From Flavipsychrobacter stenotrophus (lineage in GTDB: Bacteria; Bacteroidota; Bacteroidia; Chitinophagales; Chitinophagaceae): a DNA stretch of 64,000 nt. Numbering within the stretch: position 1 is the stretch's first letter; every line of letters begins with the position of its first letter. The stretch covers positions 1 to 64,000 of the forward strand of contig NZ_PPSL01000009.1 of assembly GCF_002954265.1 (NCBI RefSeq). Reading direction: 5' to 3'. The notes beneath the pieces are model-generated. The model searched no databases and had not been told where the DNA came from. It was given only the letters and a program-made list of their open reading frames with translations. Position numbers and translations under genes: made by a program. Shown here one piece after another: positions 50,808 to 61,700 of the stretch.

Positions 50808-52058
50808 TTATTGGTTCCAATAGTTCAATTGATTGATGATTTGTAATCGGCTAACGTTGTTTTGCGTCAATAAATTTTTTGCAGTCAGGAAGTTATTTAT
50901 TGCAATTACAAAATCTACAATTCTCACATCTCCCGTTTCCAACAATTTTTCGTTTACATTTATCAACCCTTCGGAAAATTTAATTTGCTCATTTATATCA
51001 GCGGTCAGTAAGTCAGTAGCCGCTAACTGCCGTTTCAGCATACTTGTTTGTTGAGCATATTGTAGTGTGAAAAAATCTTTATAGTGCTGGTTTGTGCTGC
51101 CTAATAGTTGTATCTTCTTTTCCTGAAATGAACGCTGGTGTCCATCATAAATTGGAACTGTCAGGTTTATGCCTATACCCGTACCAAAGTTTTTGTAAGC
51201 TTGATAAAGCAAAGTAGAGCTATATCCCGCGTTAACGAATGCAGTTAACTTAGGGCGATAGCTATACTTAAGTACTGAAATATCATTTGCAAGTCTTATA
51301 CTATCTATTTTATAACGAAGGAAAAAAGCTGAAGAAGAGGGATCATTCAGGTACTGTAGCTTAATGTCGGGAGCATCAATGTTAACGGCTGTAGTATCAA
51401 ATATGCCACATAAGTAGTTAAGCGTAGCATAGTCGCTATTGTATTGGATTTGCAATTGTTTCATCTGCAACTCCTGTTGCTTCATTGTAACTAAAAAAGT
51501 CAGGTAATCTGTTTGTCTATAAATATTGCTTTGGGTTAGCTTTTTTAAGATTACCTCTTGGTTTCTTAAAATGTAATTTACTTCAATATTAAAGTTCAAT
51601 TGTTGCAAGTCGCCATACGCTGTAATGTACTGAGATGTAATACTTCTTTTTAAATCTTGTTCAATTAGTTTCTTTCCGTTCCTGACAGAATCATTTGCAT
51701 AGCGAATACTTTTATACTGTGAGTTAAGATTATTTTTCCCGATTATGGCTTGGTTTACATTTATCAGCTCATTAAATGATTGCTGATTGCTCAAAGCTGC
51801 ATCGTACCCATAGCCACCTATGATTGGTGAAATGGAATTGTTGGACGTTGCAGTTATCTGCGGTCTAAAAGTTGCCCTTAGCCGCTGGCTATCAATCAAA
51901 CCTCCTGTAACCTGATTTTGATAATCCTTTATTAAGGGGCTATTTGCCAGCCCTAATTCAAGATAATAGTCCAGATTTCTATTTTGAGCGACAACAGTAT
52001 CATTAAAAATGAAGAGCAGTATTATCGCAAGTTTAAGTTTATACAAATTTGCAAACAT
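50808..52058 (-). CDS. TolC-family outer membrane efflux protein of the RND operon
   Basis: About 416 residues from ATG 52058 with signal peptide MFANLYKLKLAIILLFIF and cleavage after VVAQ. A 12-codon longer frame lacks a better start. The protein shows the two TolC repeats with long helices. It is the first gene of the tolC-adaptor-pump operon and starts 40 bases after the end of the histidine-kinase remnant. Confidence 0.9.
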   Translation of the reverse strand: MFANLYKLKLAIILLFIFNDTVVAQNRNLDYYLELGLANSPLIKDYQNQVTGGLIDSQRLRATFRPQITATSNNSISPIIGGYGYDAALSNQQSFNELINVNQAIIGKNNLNSQYKSIRYANDSVRNGKKLIEQDLKRSITSQYITAYGDLQQLNFNIEVNYILRNQEVILKKLTQSNIYRQTDYLTFLVTMKQQELQMKQLQIQYNSDYATLNYLCGIFDTTAVNIDAPDIKLQYLNDPSSSAFFLRYKIDSIRLANDISVLKYSYRPKLTAFVNAGYSSTLLYQAYKNFGTGIGINLTVPIYDGHQRSFQEKKIQLLGSTNQHYKDFFTLQYAQQTSMLKRQLAATDLLTADINEQIKFSEGLINVNEKLLETGDVRIVDFVIAINNFLTAKNLLTQNNVSRLQIINQLNYWNQ

Positions 52059-52097
52059 AGTACTGCGTTTTATTTTGTTACAGATAATTGGCAATTT

Positions 52098-52361
52098 CTA
52101 ATGAAAATCAGTTTTAGTGATTTGTTTTAAAGTAATCGTAAAATCATGCCTGTCATTGACATATTGATATTTAATTGAGTAGCCCGCCATATCGCAGACT
52201 TGTTTTACAATAGATAATCCCAGTCCGTTTCCATCTTCTGAATGTGCGCCCCTATAAAAGCGTTTGAATAATTTATTGTAATCTAGTTCCGGGTATGGTG
52301 AAGAATTGGATATAGTTAGGTTGAGGTCTTTTAAAGTTATTTCAACATCACCTCCATCTAC
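52098..52361 (-). pseudogene. Truncated sensor histidine kinase, 3' end only
   Basis: The leftward frame from about 52361 to the TAG at 52098-52100 reads VDGGDVEITLKDL, then FKRFYRGAHSEDGNGLGLSIV and a final GYSIKYQYVNDRH strand. This is the F and G2 boxes and the last strands of a HATPase domain. The N-terminal sensor, HisKA domain and N and G1 boxes are missing. The sequence stops being kinase-like exactly where the serine recombinase similarity begins in the other direction. Kinase-tolC-adaptor-pump order is common in Bacteroidota, so this was probably the regulator of the RND operon. Confidence 0.85.
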
Positions 52362-53292
52362 TCAGGGGCTTAAAATAACTAATCAGAGAATCTCAGCCTT
52401 CTTCCGCAATCCTTTTTATTGTGGCCTTATGGTGCATACGGCTTTGGAAGGACAGGTAATAGAAGGTAATCACGAGAAGATGATCTCTAAAGAGCTATTC
52501 CTCGAAGCGAATGACGTTCTATCTGAAAACAAGCAAGGTTATCGCACCAACCCTGAGAATGACGAAATACCGCTTAAACGGTTTTATAAGTGCGATGAGT
52601 GTGGGCAGTTTCTTAGGGCATACAAAGCATACAAGAATCAGAAGTACTACTACAAGTGCAACACAAAGGGATGCAACTGCAATATGAGGGCAGATACACT
52701 TCATGAACGTTTTGCTCAAACGTTGTCAGAATACTGCCTTGAATTTGACGATGCGATGCAGTACCTGATAAAAGAGCAAATGATTGTGGAATATAATAAG
52801 TCGAATGAGCAGAAAGAAGAGAACATTCAGAATATCGAAAAGCAATTAACTGAGGTAGATAAGAAGTTGGAACGCCTAGAAGAACGATATGTTTTGGAGG
52901 AAATAACCAAGGATATGTTCGATAAATTCAAGGCGAAATTCATTGACGAAAAGAAGGATATTGAAAAGGAACGGGCAAAATTTGGGAATAGGGTGTCGAA
53001 CCTTGATTTATACATAGACGCTGCCTTTAGAACGTCCTCGAAACTCGCTCCAGAATGGGCTTCCGCTGATTACAACGACAGACAGGAACTTCAGTATATG
53101 GTCTTTCCTGATGGAATATACTACAATCGGAAAAAAGACGAGTGTCGAACCCCAAAAGTAAATGTGGCATTCCGCTACTTTGCAAGACTGGAAAGGCTTT
53201 CAGGGGAAAAGGAAAAGAGGGAACTGCAATTTGAATTGCATGTTCCCTCTTTGGTAGCATGTACGGGAGTCGAACCCGTCATTCCTCCGTGA
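52352..53292 (+). pseudogene. Large serine recombinase, C-terminal half only
   Basis: Coding similarity begins near 52352 and reads ITNQRISAFFRNPFYCGLMV (recombinase domain), a zinc ribbon with CDECG and CNTKGCNC, a long coiled coil (about 150-230 of the fragment) and a C-terminal tail. The catalytic resolvase domain with its active-site Ser is absent, so it cannot recombine DNA. The apparent ATG at 52306 lies in the kinase remnant. The reading frame ends at 53292, overlapping the 3' end of the tRNA-Glu gene on the other strand by 38 bases. That overlap is typical for recombinases whose attachment site is that tRNA. It is the remnant of an integrated element after a large deletion. Confidence 0.85.
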
Positions 53293-53326
53293 AAGGGAGG
53301 CGTCTTAACCGATTGACCAACACGCC
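53255..53326 (-). tRNA. tRNA-Glu (anticodon TTC)
   Basis: A 72-base cloverleaf. The acceptor stem is GGCGTGT/ACATGCT with G-T pairs and A as discriminator, the anticodon arm is CCTCC-CTTTCAC-GGAGG with TTC, and the T arm contains GGTTCGACTCC. CCA is not encoded. The gene is intact. The recombinase remnant reads into its 3' end from the other strand, so this gene is the likely attachment site of that element. Confidence 0.93.
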
Positions 53327-53436
53327 ATTTCCCGCTTTTGGGAGTGCGAAGATAAGAAACTTTTATTAAAAAATACAACCTAAAAAAGAATTGCAAGCAA
53401 AAAATAGTCGAAGTTGAACTTAAATAAAAGCAAAAA

Positions 53437-53460
53437 AAGGAGGTTCTAATGAACCTCCTT
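53437..53460 (-). terminator. Intrinsic terminator of the 53489 gene
   Basis: AAGGAGGTTC and GAACCTCCTT pair perfectly around a TAAT loop. Read leftwards a run of T follows (the A-run at 53432-53438). It lies 29 bases after the stop codon. Confidence 0.85.
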
Positions 53461-53488
53461 AATGTAATAAACTATGGAAATAAAATAC

Positions 53489-55492
53489 TTATTTAGTAAC
53501 AACTACCCTTGCTGTAGACTTACCATCTATTGTAAATGCACTAACCATGTAGATGCCTGCCGGCTGAGACAAAGTGATATCTGCAGGTGTGTTTGTAGGC
53601 ACCTTAATTTCGCTCACAACTTCTCCAACCATATTCGTTACAATAACATTTGCTACTTCATTTGATTCAGAAGAAATGTTGATAGTGAACGAACCATTAT
53701 TAGGATTAGGGAAAATAGACACCGCACCGGCATTATTAACTACATTATTAACGCCAGCAGTATGACCCTGAATACCAACAGTAAATGTATCAATAGTAGT
53801 ACCGCAAGTATTAGATGCTGTATAAATAAGATCTACAAAACCTCTGCGCGTTAGTATAAATGTATGTCCGCTGATGAAGGTAGCAATAGAATCAACTGTG
53901 CTTACCCAAGTACCCGTAGAAGGGGTATCAGCAAGTGTGTAAGGAGTACCCAATACATATGTAGCAGGGAAGCCAACATGAATAACAGGAGGCTGATTGA
54001 CATAAATAGATTTCTTTACAACTGTGCTACCAAAACCATCTGTAACAGTGTACACAACAGTATCACGACGACCGCCAATAAGGCCGGTAACAACACCAGT
54101 TGCAGATACAGATGCACTTGGATTAGTGACAGTCCATACACCACCGGCAACTGTAGGCACCACAGTTATAGTACTACCTACACATACACTATCAGCAGCA
54201 GTCAATGTACCGGCAGCGCCAGGAATACCAATGTGCATTACTATGAAATTAGAAGAAACACCACAAATATTAGTTGCAGTATAAACGATGTTGGTAGTAC
54301 CTGTAGCAACACCAGTAACATAGCCTGTTGTTGGATTAACGGTAGCGATCAATGTATCATTTGATGTCCACATGCCACCAATTACGCTATCAGATAGCGT
54401 TGTATGCATGCCCACACCAACACTGTCATCACCAGTGATCACTGATACGGTGCGATCAACCTGTAATGTATCCATTGCAGTAAATGAGCCACAAGAATTA
54501 CTGAAAAGGTAAGAGATGATTGCAATACCCTGACCTCTTCCGGTAACCATACCAAACAGATCAACCGTAGCTACAGCAGCATCATTGCTTAACCAAACAC
54601 CACCAGAAACAGTAGCAGTAAACGGCGCCAGAGAACCGGCACAAACAGCTGCGGGACCGGAAATTGCACCTGCAGTTATCGGTGTTTCAACGGTAACTAC
54701 CATTGTCGCCACGTCTGTACCGCATGCATTAGTATAAGTATTTGTAATAGTGTCCATTCCTGCAGCAACACCTGAAACAATACCAGTGGAGGATACAGTA
54801 GCATTACCATTTGAAGCAGACCATACACCACCAACGTGACCGCCGGTAAGATTAATATAAGATGCTACGCACAAAGTTGTAGGACCTGAAAGAGGCATAT
54901 GAGTAATAGTTCCGTCTACAGTAACCATAAAGTAAGCAACCGCAGTACCACAACCGTTAGTAACTGTGTACAAAATGCTAGCCATACCAAGAGCAACCGG
55001 CACTACATTACCTGAAGCGGAAATAGTAGCAATTGAAGGATCTGTACTACTCCATGTACCACCGCCAGCAGAGTTAGTAAGTGTTGTTGATGAAGTGAGA
55101 CAAACATTAGCTGCACCGGAAATCGTTCCTGCCACAGGCAATGGATTTACAGTAAGCATAGCCATTGCAGAATTATTAGCACCGGCAGCCTTATACGCAA
55201 TAACCCTGTACATCAGACCATTAACTGCTGCAGAACCTGCAACAGACAATGTATCAGTTGTAACTCCGGCATAAGCACCACCGTTTGTCAATGTATCCCA
55301 GCTAATACCATCAATCGATTTCTGCCAAACAAACGAAGGCGTATCAGAAGCCGCAACTGTGAACTGTGCAATAGATCCGCTACAAACAGTCTGATTTGTA
55401 GGGTTGGTAGTAATTGTCTGTGCCTTTAATGACATTGACGATAAGATCAAACAAAGGGTAAATAGGTTTGAAAAGTAAAATAGTTTCCTCAT
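53489..55492 (-). CDS. Secreted Ig-like repeat protein with T9SS sorting domain
   Basis: A 667-residue exported protein. Signal peptide MRKLFYFSNLFTLCLILSSM (mature from QTITT). Residues about 25-110 are an Ig-like domain, then about six repeats of a BIG2-like unit of roughly 75 residues (patterns GGTWSSTDPSIATISASG and NGNATVSSTGIVSG). The last 75 residues carry a type A T9SS C-terminal signal (VSIFPNPNNGSFTIN ... GIYMVSA ... ARVVVTK). It should cross the outer membrane by T9SS and remain at the surface or be released. The likely role is adhesion or a matrix/surface layer. The two-base-level similarity of repeats suggests expansion by duplication. Confidence 0.92.
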   Translation of the reverse strand: MRKLFYFSNLFTLCLILSSMSLKAQTITTNPTNQTVCSGSIAQFTVAASDTPSFVWQKSIDGISWDTLTNGGAYAGVTTDTLSVAGSAAVNGLMYRVIAYKAAGANNSAMAMLTVNPLPVAGTISGAANVCLTSSTTLTNSAGGGTWSSTDPSIATISASGNVVPVALGMASILYTVTNGCGTAVAYFMVTVDGTITHMPLSGPTTLCVASYINLTGGHVGGVWSASNGNATVSSTGIVSGVAAGMDTITNTYTNACGTDVATMVVTVETPITAGAISGPAAVCAGSLAPFTATVSGGVWLSNDAAVATVDLFGMVTGRGQGIAIISYLFSNSCGSFTAMDTLQVDRTVSVITGDDSVGVGMHTTLSDSVIGGMWTSNDTLIATVNPTTGYVTGVATGTTNIVYTATNICGVSSNFIVMHIGIPGAAGTLTAADSVCVGSTITVVPTVAGGVWTVTNPSASVSATGVVTGLIGGRRDTVVYTVTDGFGSTVVKKSIYVNQPPVIHVGFPATYVLGTPYTLADTPSTGTWVSTVDSIATFISGHTFILTRRGFVDLIYTASNTCGTTIDTFTVGIQGHTAGVNNVVNNAGAVSIFPNPNNGSFTINISSESNEVANVIVTNMVGEVVSEIKVPTNTPADITLSQPAGIYMVSAFTIDGKSTARVVVTK

Positions 55493-55651
55493 CTTTTATT
55501 AATTTAATTATAATTTAATACAACGGTAAATGGCTGTTCTTCCAAACAGGGCATAAAAATACAAAAATAATCAATGGAATCAGCTTTTACAAGCTTCTAT
55601 TGAACAATGTAAGGCATTATTTATCAATATACTATTTCTTATCAACAAAAT

Positions 55652-55692
55652 ATCAACAAAAATGCAGGGAGTGCCCCTGCATTTTTGTTGAT
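55652..55692 (-). terminator. Strong intrinsic terminator of the 55709 gene
   Basis: Arms of 18 bases (55652-55669 and 55675-55692, with core ATGCAGGG/CCCTGCAT) are exactly complementary around a 5-base loop, and the pairing includes A/T-rich tails. It lies 17 bases after the stop codon of the giant adhesin gene. Confidence 0.85.
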
Positions 55693-55708
55693 ATGAAACA
55701 ATTGTTTT

Positions 55709-58700
55709 CTATTCCTTCACTAGTCTCTGTGTTACTTTTTGTTCACCCTGCGTCAACTCTACCATATATATACCCGCAGCAAAGGTATTCAACGGGACAC
55801 TAATCGTGCCATTTTGCTGTTCGCCAAGGTCCTTGTTGTAGATACTTGCACCGGTAATGTCCACTACACGAATCGTTACCTTTTCGTTCTTGCCCGATGT
55901 GAAGCGAACCTTAACATCATCGGTTGTTGGATTAGGAGACATAGTTACCGCAAGGGCTTTAACAGGTGCAGGCATATTGGATTTCAGAGCTAACTCAAAA
56001 CGATTTCCCTGAGTAGCCTCGTCTTTACCAATAGTAAACGCATATTCAGTACCCTGGTTAATATCAACATACTTTCCGAGTAACTTGTCATGAAGTACCA
56101 GTTTACCTCCTGCAGGTACAAATACGTTGTCGGCACGAATAACGAATTGCTGTTGGTATCCGCTCGTTAGACCCAGAGGAATCACCTTCTCCGCTACGAA
56201 CGGACGACTATCAACAGCAAGTTTCTGATCGTCGGCTGATTGACTATAAAAGTTAAAATCAGCTATACCCATTGGCTTTACCGCATCCAGCATTTTATCC
56301 TCATCATCAGTTGCGTTATCATTAAAGTCAAATTGCAACATATCCCACATGTGGTTGTTTACATCATAAACGCTCAGCCTGGTATATTGAACAGGAGTCT
56401 TAAAGAGGTAGTTAGAGGTGTTTGCACATTTATTCGATTCCGTAAAGTCTATATGAGCCCCATCATGGTCGGCTCGCACCTGTATGCAAGTATTGGCCTG
56501 CACATAGTAAGGTACCGCGGATCCACCTAAGTTCACTGAAACGAACTGACCACCGGCTCCCATTGCCGGATCAAATACATAGAATGCTCCACCGGTCACC
56601 TGGCCGGCAGCACGTGCATTCCATATAACTGTACCCATATCTACAGGCGACGGATAAGGGTTACCGACCATATTGAAGCTTTGTAATGTTGCCGATACAC
56701 CCTGAGCCAATGGTATAGAAACACTACCCTGATTCACATTCCCTGTCATCTTGAAGATAGTAGAAGAAGGTGAATAGCTACCTAAGTATCCGGCATAGCC
56801 TAAACCTTCACCTTTAGCGCCTCTGAAGAACACACGTATACCCTGACCCGGATGCACTTTATTGGTGTCAGCGGCGGCGGAATTGATCTTTGTAAAAGGT
56901 TTCCAACCCGGATCATAACCGGCAAGGTAATTACTTGTGTAAGGGTCTAATCTGAACGCTGATGGCGCATTGGACGCTGTATATCTGAACCCGTTGGCAG
57001 TGCCGCCCGGCCCTGTTATGTCGATATATGTCTGCAACTGGCCGAGAGAAATAGTGTCGGTGAAAGGATGCGCGAAGAAACGATATCTGCGATATCCACC
57101 CATTACAAATTGGTCTACTCTTACCTTCCCCGATATTGCTGCTCCGGAAGAAGGAAGTTCAGCAATACGGCCGGTAAAATTGGTATCCGCAGATGCCAAC
57201 TCCAGGCTATCATTTGTGATAAATGTACCTGAAGTTACTGTAAGTGATCGGCCTAAAATAAGTCGTGAACCAGCTGTTATTGCTGCGCCGGCACTATTAT
57301 TCAATTCCAGATTCGATATAGCACCGATACCAGTAATTGACTGGGCTGAAGTGCCGTTCAATACAATCTTTCCATTACCTGTAATCTCATTACTATTATT
57401 TAATGAACCCTTGACGTCCAGTTCGCCAGAACCATCTACTACCAGCACCGCGCCACTGTTAATTGTAAGGTTTCTTGCAGTTGCAGTAAAGGAGCCAGGA
57501 ACAACAGGGTTAAATGTAGCCGCAGAGATCTGAATGTCGTCTGAAACTGTGGGCACAAAACCGCAACTCCAGTTGGTTACTCTGTTCCATTCAGACTCAT
57601 GACCTGTACCTCCTGTACCACCAACCCATGCCATAGGCGTAGGGGTGATAGTGATGGTAGTTCCAATAACAGGATCTGTTGTTGTTGTACAAACAGCATT
57701 ATGTATATCTACTACAAGATAGTTATGCGCAGAGGTTATTACACCTGTCGACAAGCTATGTGAAGTACCGGTGAAAATAAAATTGGCTGCAGATCCACCG
57801 TCAACCCTATATGATACTGTTGCACTATCGGTTCCAGTAAAATCAATACTTCCTGCATAACCCACACAAGGGACATTGACCGCAGAAACCGCAACATGTG
57901 GTTCAGCATGCACAATTGTATGTACCGGATATAGCGCACTCGTACATAACCCATTAGACAAAGAAAGTGACCCATCAAATGAACCAGCACCACCAAGGGG
58001 ATTATAAATTAATGTAACTGAAGAACCCGATAAGGTAGCACCGGAAATATTACTAAACCCTCCATCGCCTAAGGCAGTTGCATTCCATACAACATTGTAT
58101 GTATTGGGCGAACCTGCAATACTACTTAATCCGATAGACGCAGATGTAGTAGGCTGACAAATGTTAGGCATAGCAGCACTTACTGAAGCAGACGGTGTGG
58201 TGTTAACCACAGCAGTTCCGTTCATATCGGCCTGGCAGCCACCGGGACCAACAGCGACTACTGAATAAGTACCTGCAACAGAAACCGCAGAGTAAGTCAG
58301 TGTTGTAGAAGTACCACTCAGTGTAGCTACTACTGTTCCACCTCTTTTAAGATCATAAGTATAGCCCGAAGACTGAGAACCATCTAAACCAACTGTAAGG
58401 CCGGTAGCGGTGCAACCTGAGCCACCGGTAACATTAAATGCGGTAGGATAAGAACCAACTGTTATTGTGCCGGTAGTAACGGGCGCACTTACACATCCCG
58501 AACCAGGGTAAGTAACTGTGAGGCTGTATACCCCACTCGCGGCGGTAGATGTAGGTGTTAAAATTACAGATGGAGTTGCACTGGTAGAGGAATATCCACC
58601 TGGTCCGCTCCAGTTATAAGATGTAAGCGCTCCTGAACCGGATGCCCCAACACCTGTCAATGTAATAGATCCGGAGCCTACACAAAGCGATGAGGGTGCA

Positions 58701-61700
58701 GATATTGACGAAATGGTTGGCACAGCATTTACTGTAATTGTAGAAGTAGCCGGGATAAGTGATGAACAGCCATTAGTACTTACACCGCTTAAGCTATAAG
58801 TTCTGGTAACAGTAGGGCTGGCACTAACCGAAGTACCCGTTGTAGTACTGAGTGCAGTGGCAGGTGACCAGGAATATGTTACAGCACCGGCAGCAGTGAG
58901 GGTTGAAGACCCACCAATGCAAAACGTATTGCTGGTAGGAGTAACAGACACCACTGGAGCAGGATAAGCGGTGATGGTATTTGTACCAACACAACCCGCG
59001 GCTGTAGTACCTGTAACAGTATAGGTAGTAGATGCGGTAACACTAGCCAAAGGGGTTGCTGTAGCTCCTGTATAGACATCCAACCCTGAAGCAGGTGTCC
59101 ATGAATAGGTTGCACTCGTTCCCGTAGCAGTCATCGCAACTCCTGCACAACCGTTTGCCGGAAGGGAAACAACCGGGAGAGGATTAACGGTAAGTGTTGT
59201 TGTGTTACTTCCACCCAATGTGCAACCGCTGTAAGCATCTATAACAGTACCAACATAACCGGTAGTAGATGTAAGCCCCGAAGATATAACTGATGTACCT
59301 ATGGTGGCACTTAATCCAGTAGACGGAGACCAGTAGTATGCATATGACGGCCTCTCAAAACGATATCCGGTTCCGGTCTGTCCATTCAACTGGTACGACG
59401 AAGTAAAGTTTCTTCCAGGCACTGCGTAACCGATACTACCGGTAAGATTTTGAATACCGCAGCTTGGTGTATGCGTTGAACCAAAGTTGGCCCTTGTGAT
59501 GTATATTTCAACAATATTAGACCCCTCATACAAAACTACCTGGCCATTGTTGTAGTTACTTGTGTACGTAGACACATCGTAACCCGCAACGTTATTATAA
59601 CTAATAACAAACTTTCGGTTAGGAGCGGTACCAACTGTAGTGTATTTGATATTCCCACCGTATCCGGTATTTAAGTCAGCCCAGAACAACGCGATCATGG
59701 CAGCCGGTACTGATGCGCTCGACGTAGTTGGTATGGTCACAGTGGTATAGTCACCCGAAGTGAGGTGTGTACCAAAATTTACATATCCATTGTTACTGAG
59801 ATAAACTGTGGTATAATTTGTTCCAAAGAAGTTAAATGAGAATGGAATTGTAGCTGCGGTAGAGCCATCATCGCCTGAAGGAATGGCTGTACCGGTAGTA
59901 TCGAACAACTGATAATTGACAGCATGAACAACATAAGCACTTGTGCCGGTAGCAGGCAAGACGGATTCAGACAGCATAGCAGATCCGCCGGAACATATAG
60001 ACGACGGACTGGCTGTAGCCGTAACCGATGGTGTAGCATCAACTGATACGAACATATACTTGGTCACTGCACCACAAGCTCCTACTGTACCCGTAAACGT
60101 ATATATACCAGATGCGGCAGTGGTCACAGAACTAATTGTTACATTCTGACTAGCACTTGAAAAACTATTAGGGCCAGTCCATGAATAGGTGCCACCCGAT
60201 GAGGTACCTGAAGTAAGTGATAATGTCCCCCCGCTGCACACAGGACCAGTAAGCCCACCACTACTATAGGCCAGATTTACGGCAGTACCAGTTGTGGTCC
60301 AGGCCTTTGTAGCGGCAGTTCCGCAACCATTATTATAGGTGATAGTTGCTGCTCCATTACCTATACCGACTACTACGCCCGTAGTAGCGTTAACAGATGC
60401 TACTGAAGTATTGCTGCTACTCCAAAGCCCCCCTGTGATAGCATCCGCAAGTGTAGCGCTTGCTCCGGCACAGGCACTTGCAGTACCTGTAATGGTTGTT
60501 GGCGACGAGCTTCCAATTGACATTGGAAACGTTACAGAACAAGAACCGATAGTATATACTATATTAAAGTATCCCACTGTTGACTGAGCACGAACGATAC
60601 CGGTAGACGATGTTACGGTTGCAAGACTGGTGTTAGAACTTGTCCAAGTACCCCCACCTGCAGTATTAGAAAGCGTTGTAGAAAGTGTTATACAAAGTGA
60701 TGAACTTCCTGTAACGGCAGCTGGTTGAGTATTAACAGTTACTGATCTGGTAACCGGTGTGCCGCAGCCCGTGCTATATGAGATGTTGACAGAACCCACA
60801 CCTACACCGGTAACAATGCCAGACGCATCTACCGTAGCTAATGCATTATTTGCCGATGACCAGGTTCCTCCTCCTACAGTATTGGAAAGGGAGGCAGTTG
60901 CTCCGTTACAGATAGAAACAGTAGCAGGCGTTATGGTAGCAGGATTCAATACATTGAGTAAACTATACGTTTGCGTACACCCCGTAGTTGCATACGAAAG
61001 CGTGGCGGTGCCTGCGGTAGTACCACCTGTTGCCACACCTGTAGCACTTATGGTTACGATTGCACTGTTGCTTGATGACCATGTGCCACCGCCGGCTGCG
61101 TTTGATAAAGTAACTGAAGTTCCCTGGCAAATAGATGTAGGACTACCTGTAGCCGTAATTACCGGTGTAGCCGTAAGAGTAACAGCTGTGCTGTTAGCAC
61201 TGGAGCCAAAATAGCATGATACTGTACACCTGTAACTTTCAGTCAGCCCGGAAACTGTTGCAGCGTAAGTAGCGTTTGTGGCACCCGAAATTGCATTAAA
61301 CCCGCTACCGGTATTTTTATACCATTGGCAAGATATACCCGATGCAGCTATAGGAGATGACATAGACAGAATGCTGCTATATGGTGCACAGCCCGATGCA
61401 ACCGATGCAACAGTACTACCTGGTGAAGGAGTACCGGAACAAGGTGAAGGTGTAGTGCAAACAACACTGGCGCTCCAGCCCGAAGCAGTAATTGATCCAT
61501 CTGAATGAAACTGAAAAGTTAGCGAACCATCAGCAGCAGTTGAAGTAATTACACCCGATGTGCCGGGCAATGTATTGTAATAGGTACCAACCAAGGTAGC
61601 ACCTGTGCTGTTGCCATTAAATACACTCAGGTAATCGCAGCAAGACTCTGTGGCAAAACTATTAAAAGTAACTTTTACCTTATTTCCCGGAGTAGACGGA

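Noticed and set aside
52306-52352. N-terminal start of the serine recombinase at 52306
   Set aside because: The first 15 codons lie within the kinase remnant on the other strand and have no recombinase similarity. The catalytic domain is missing.
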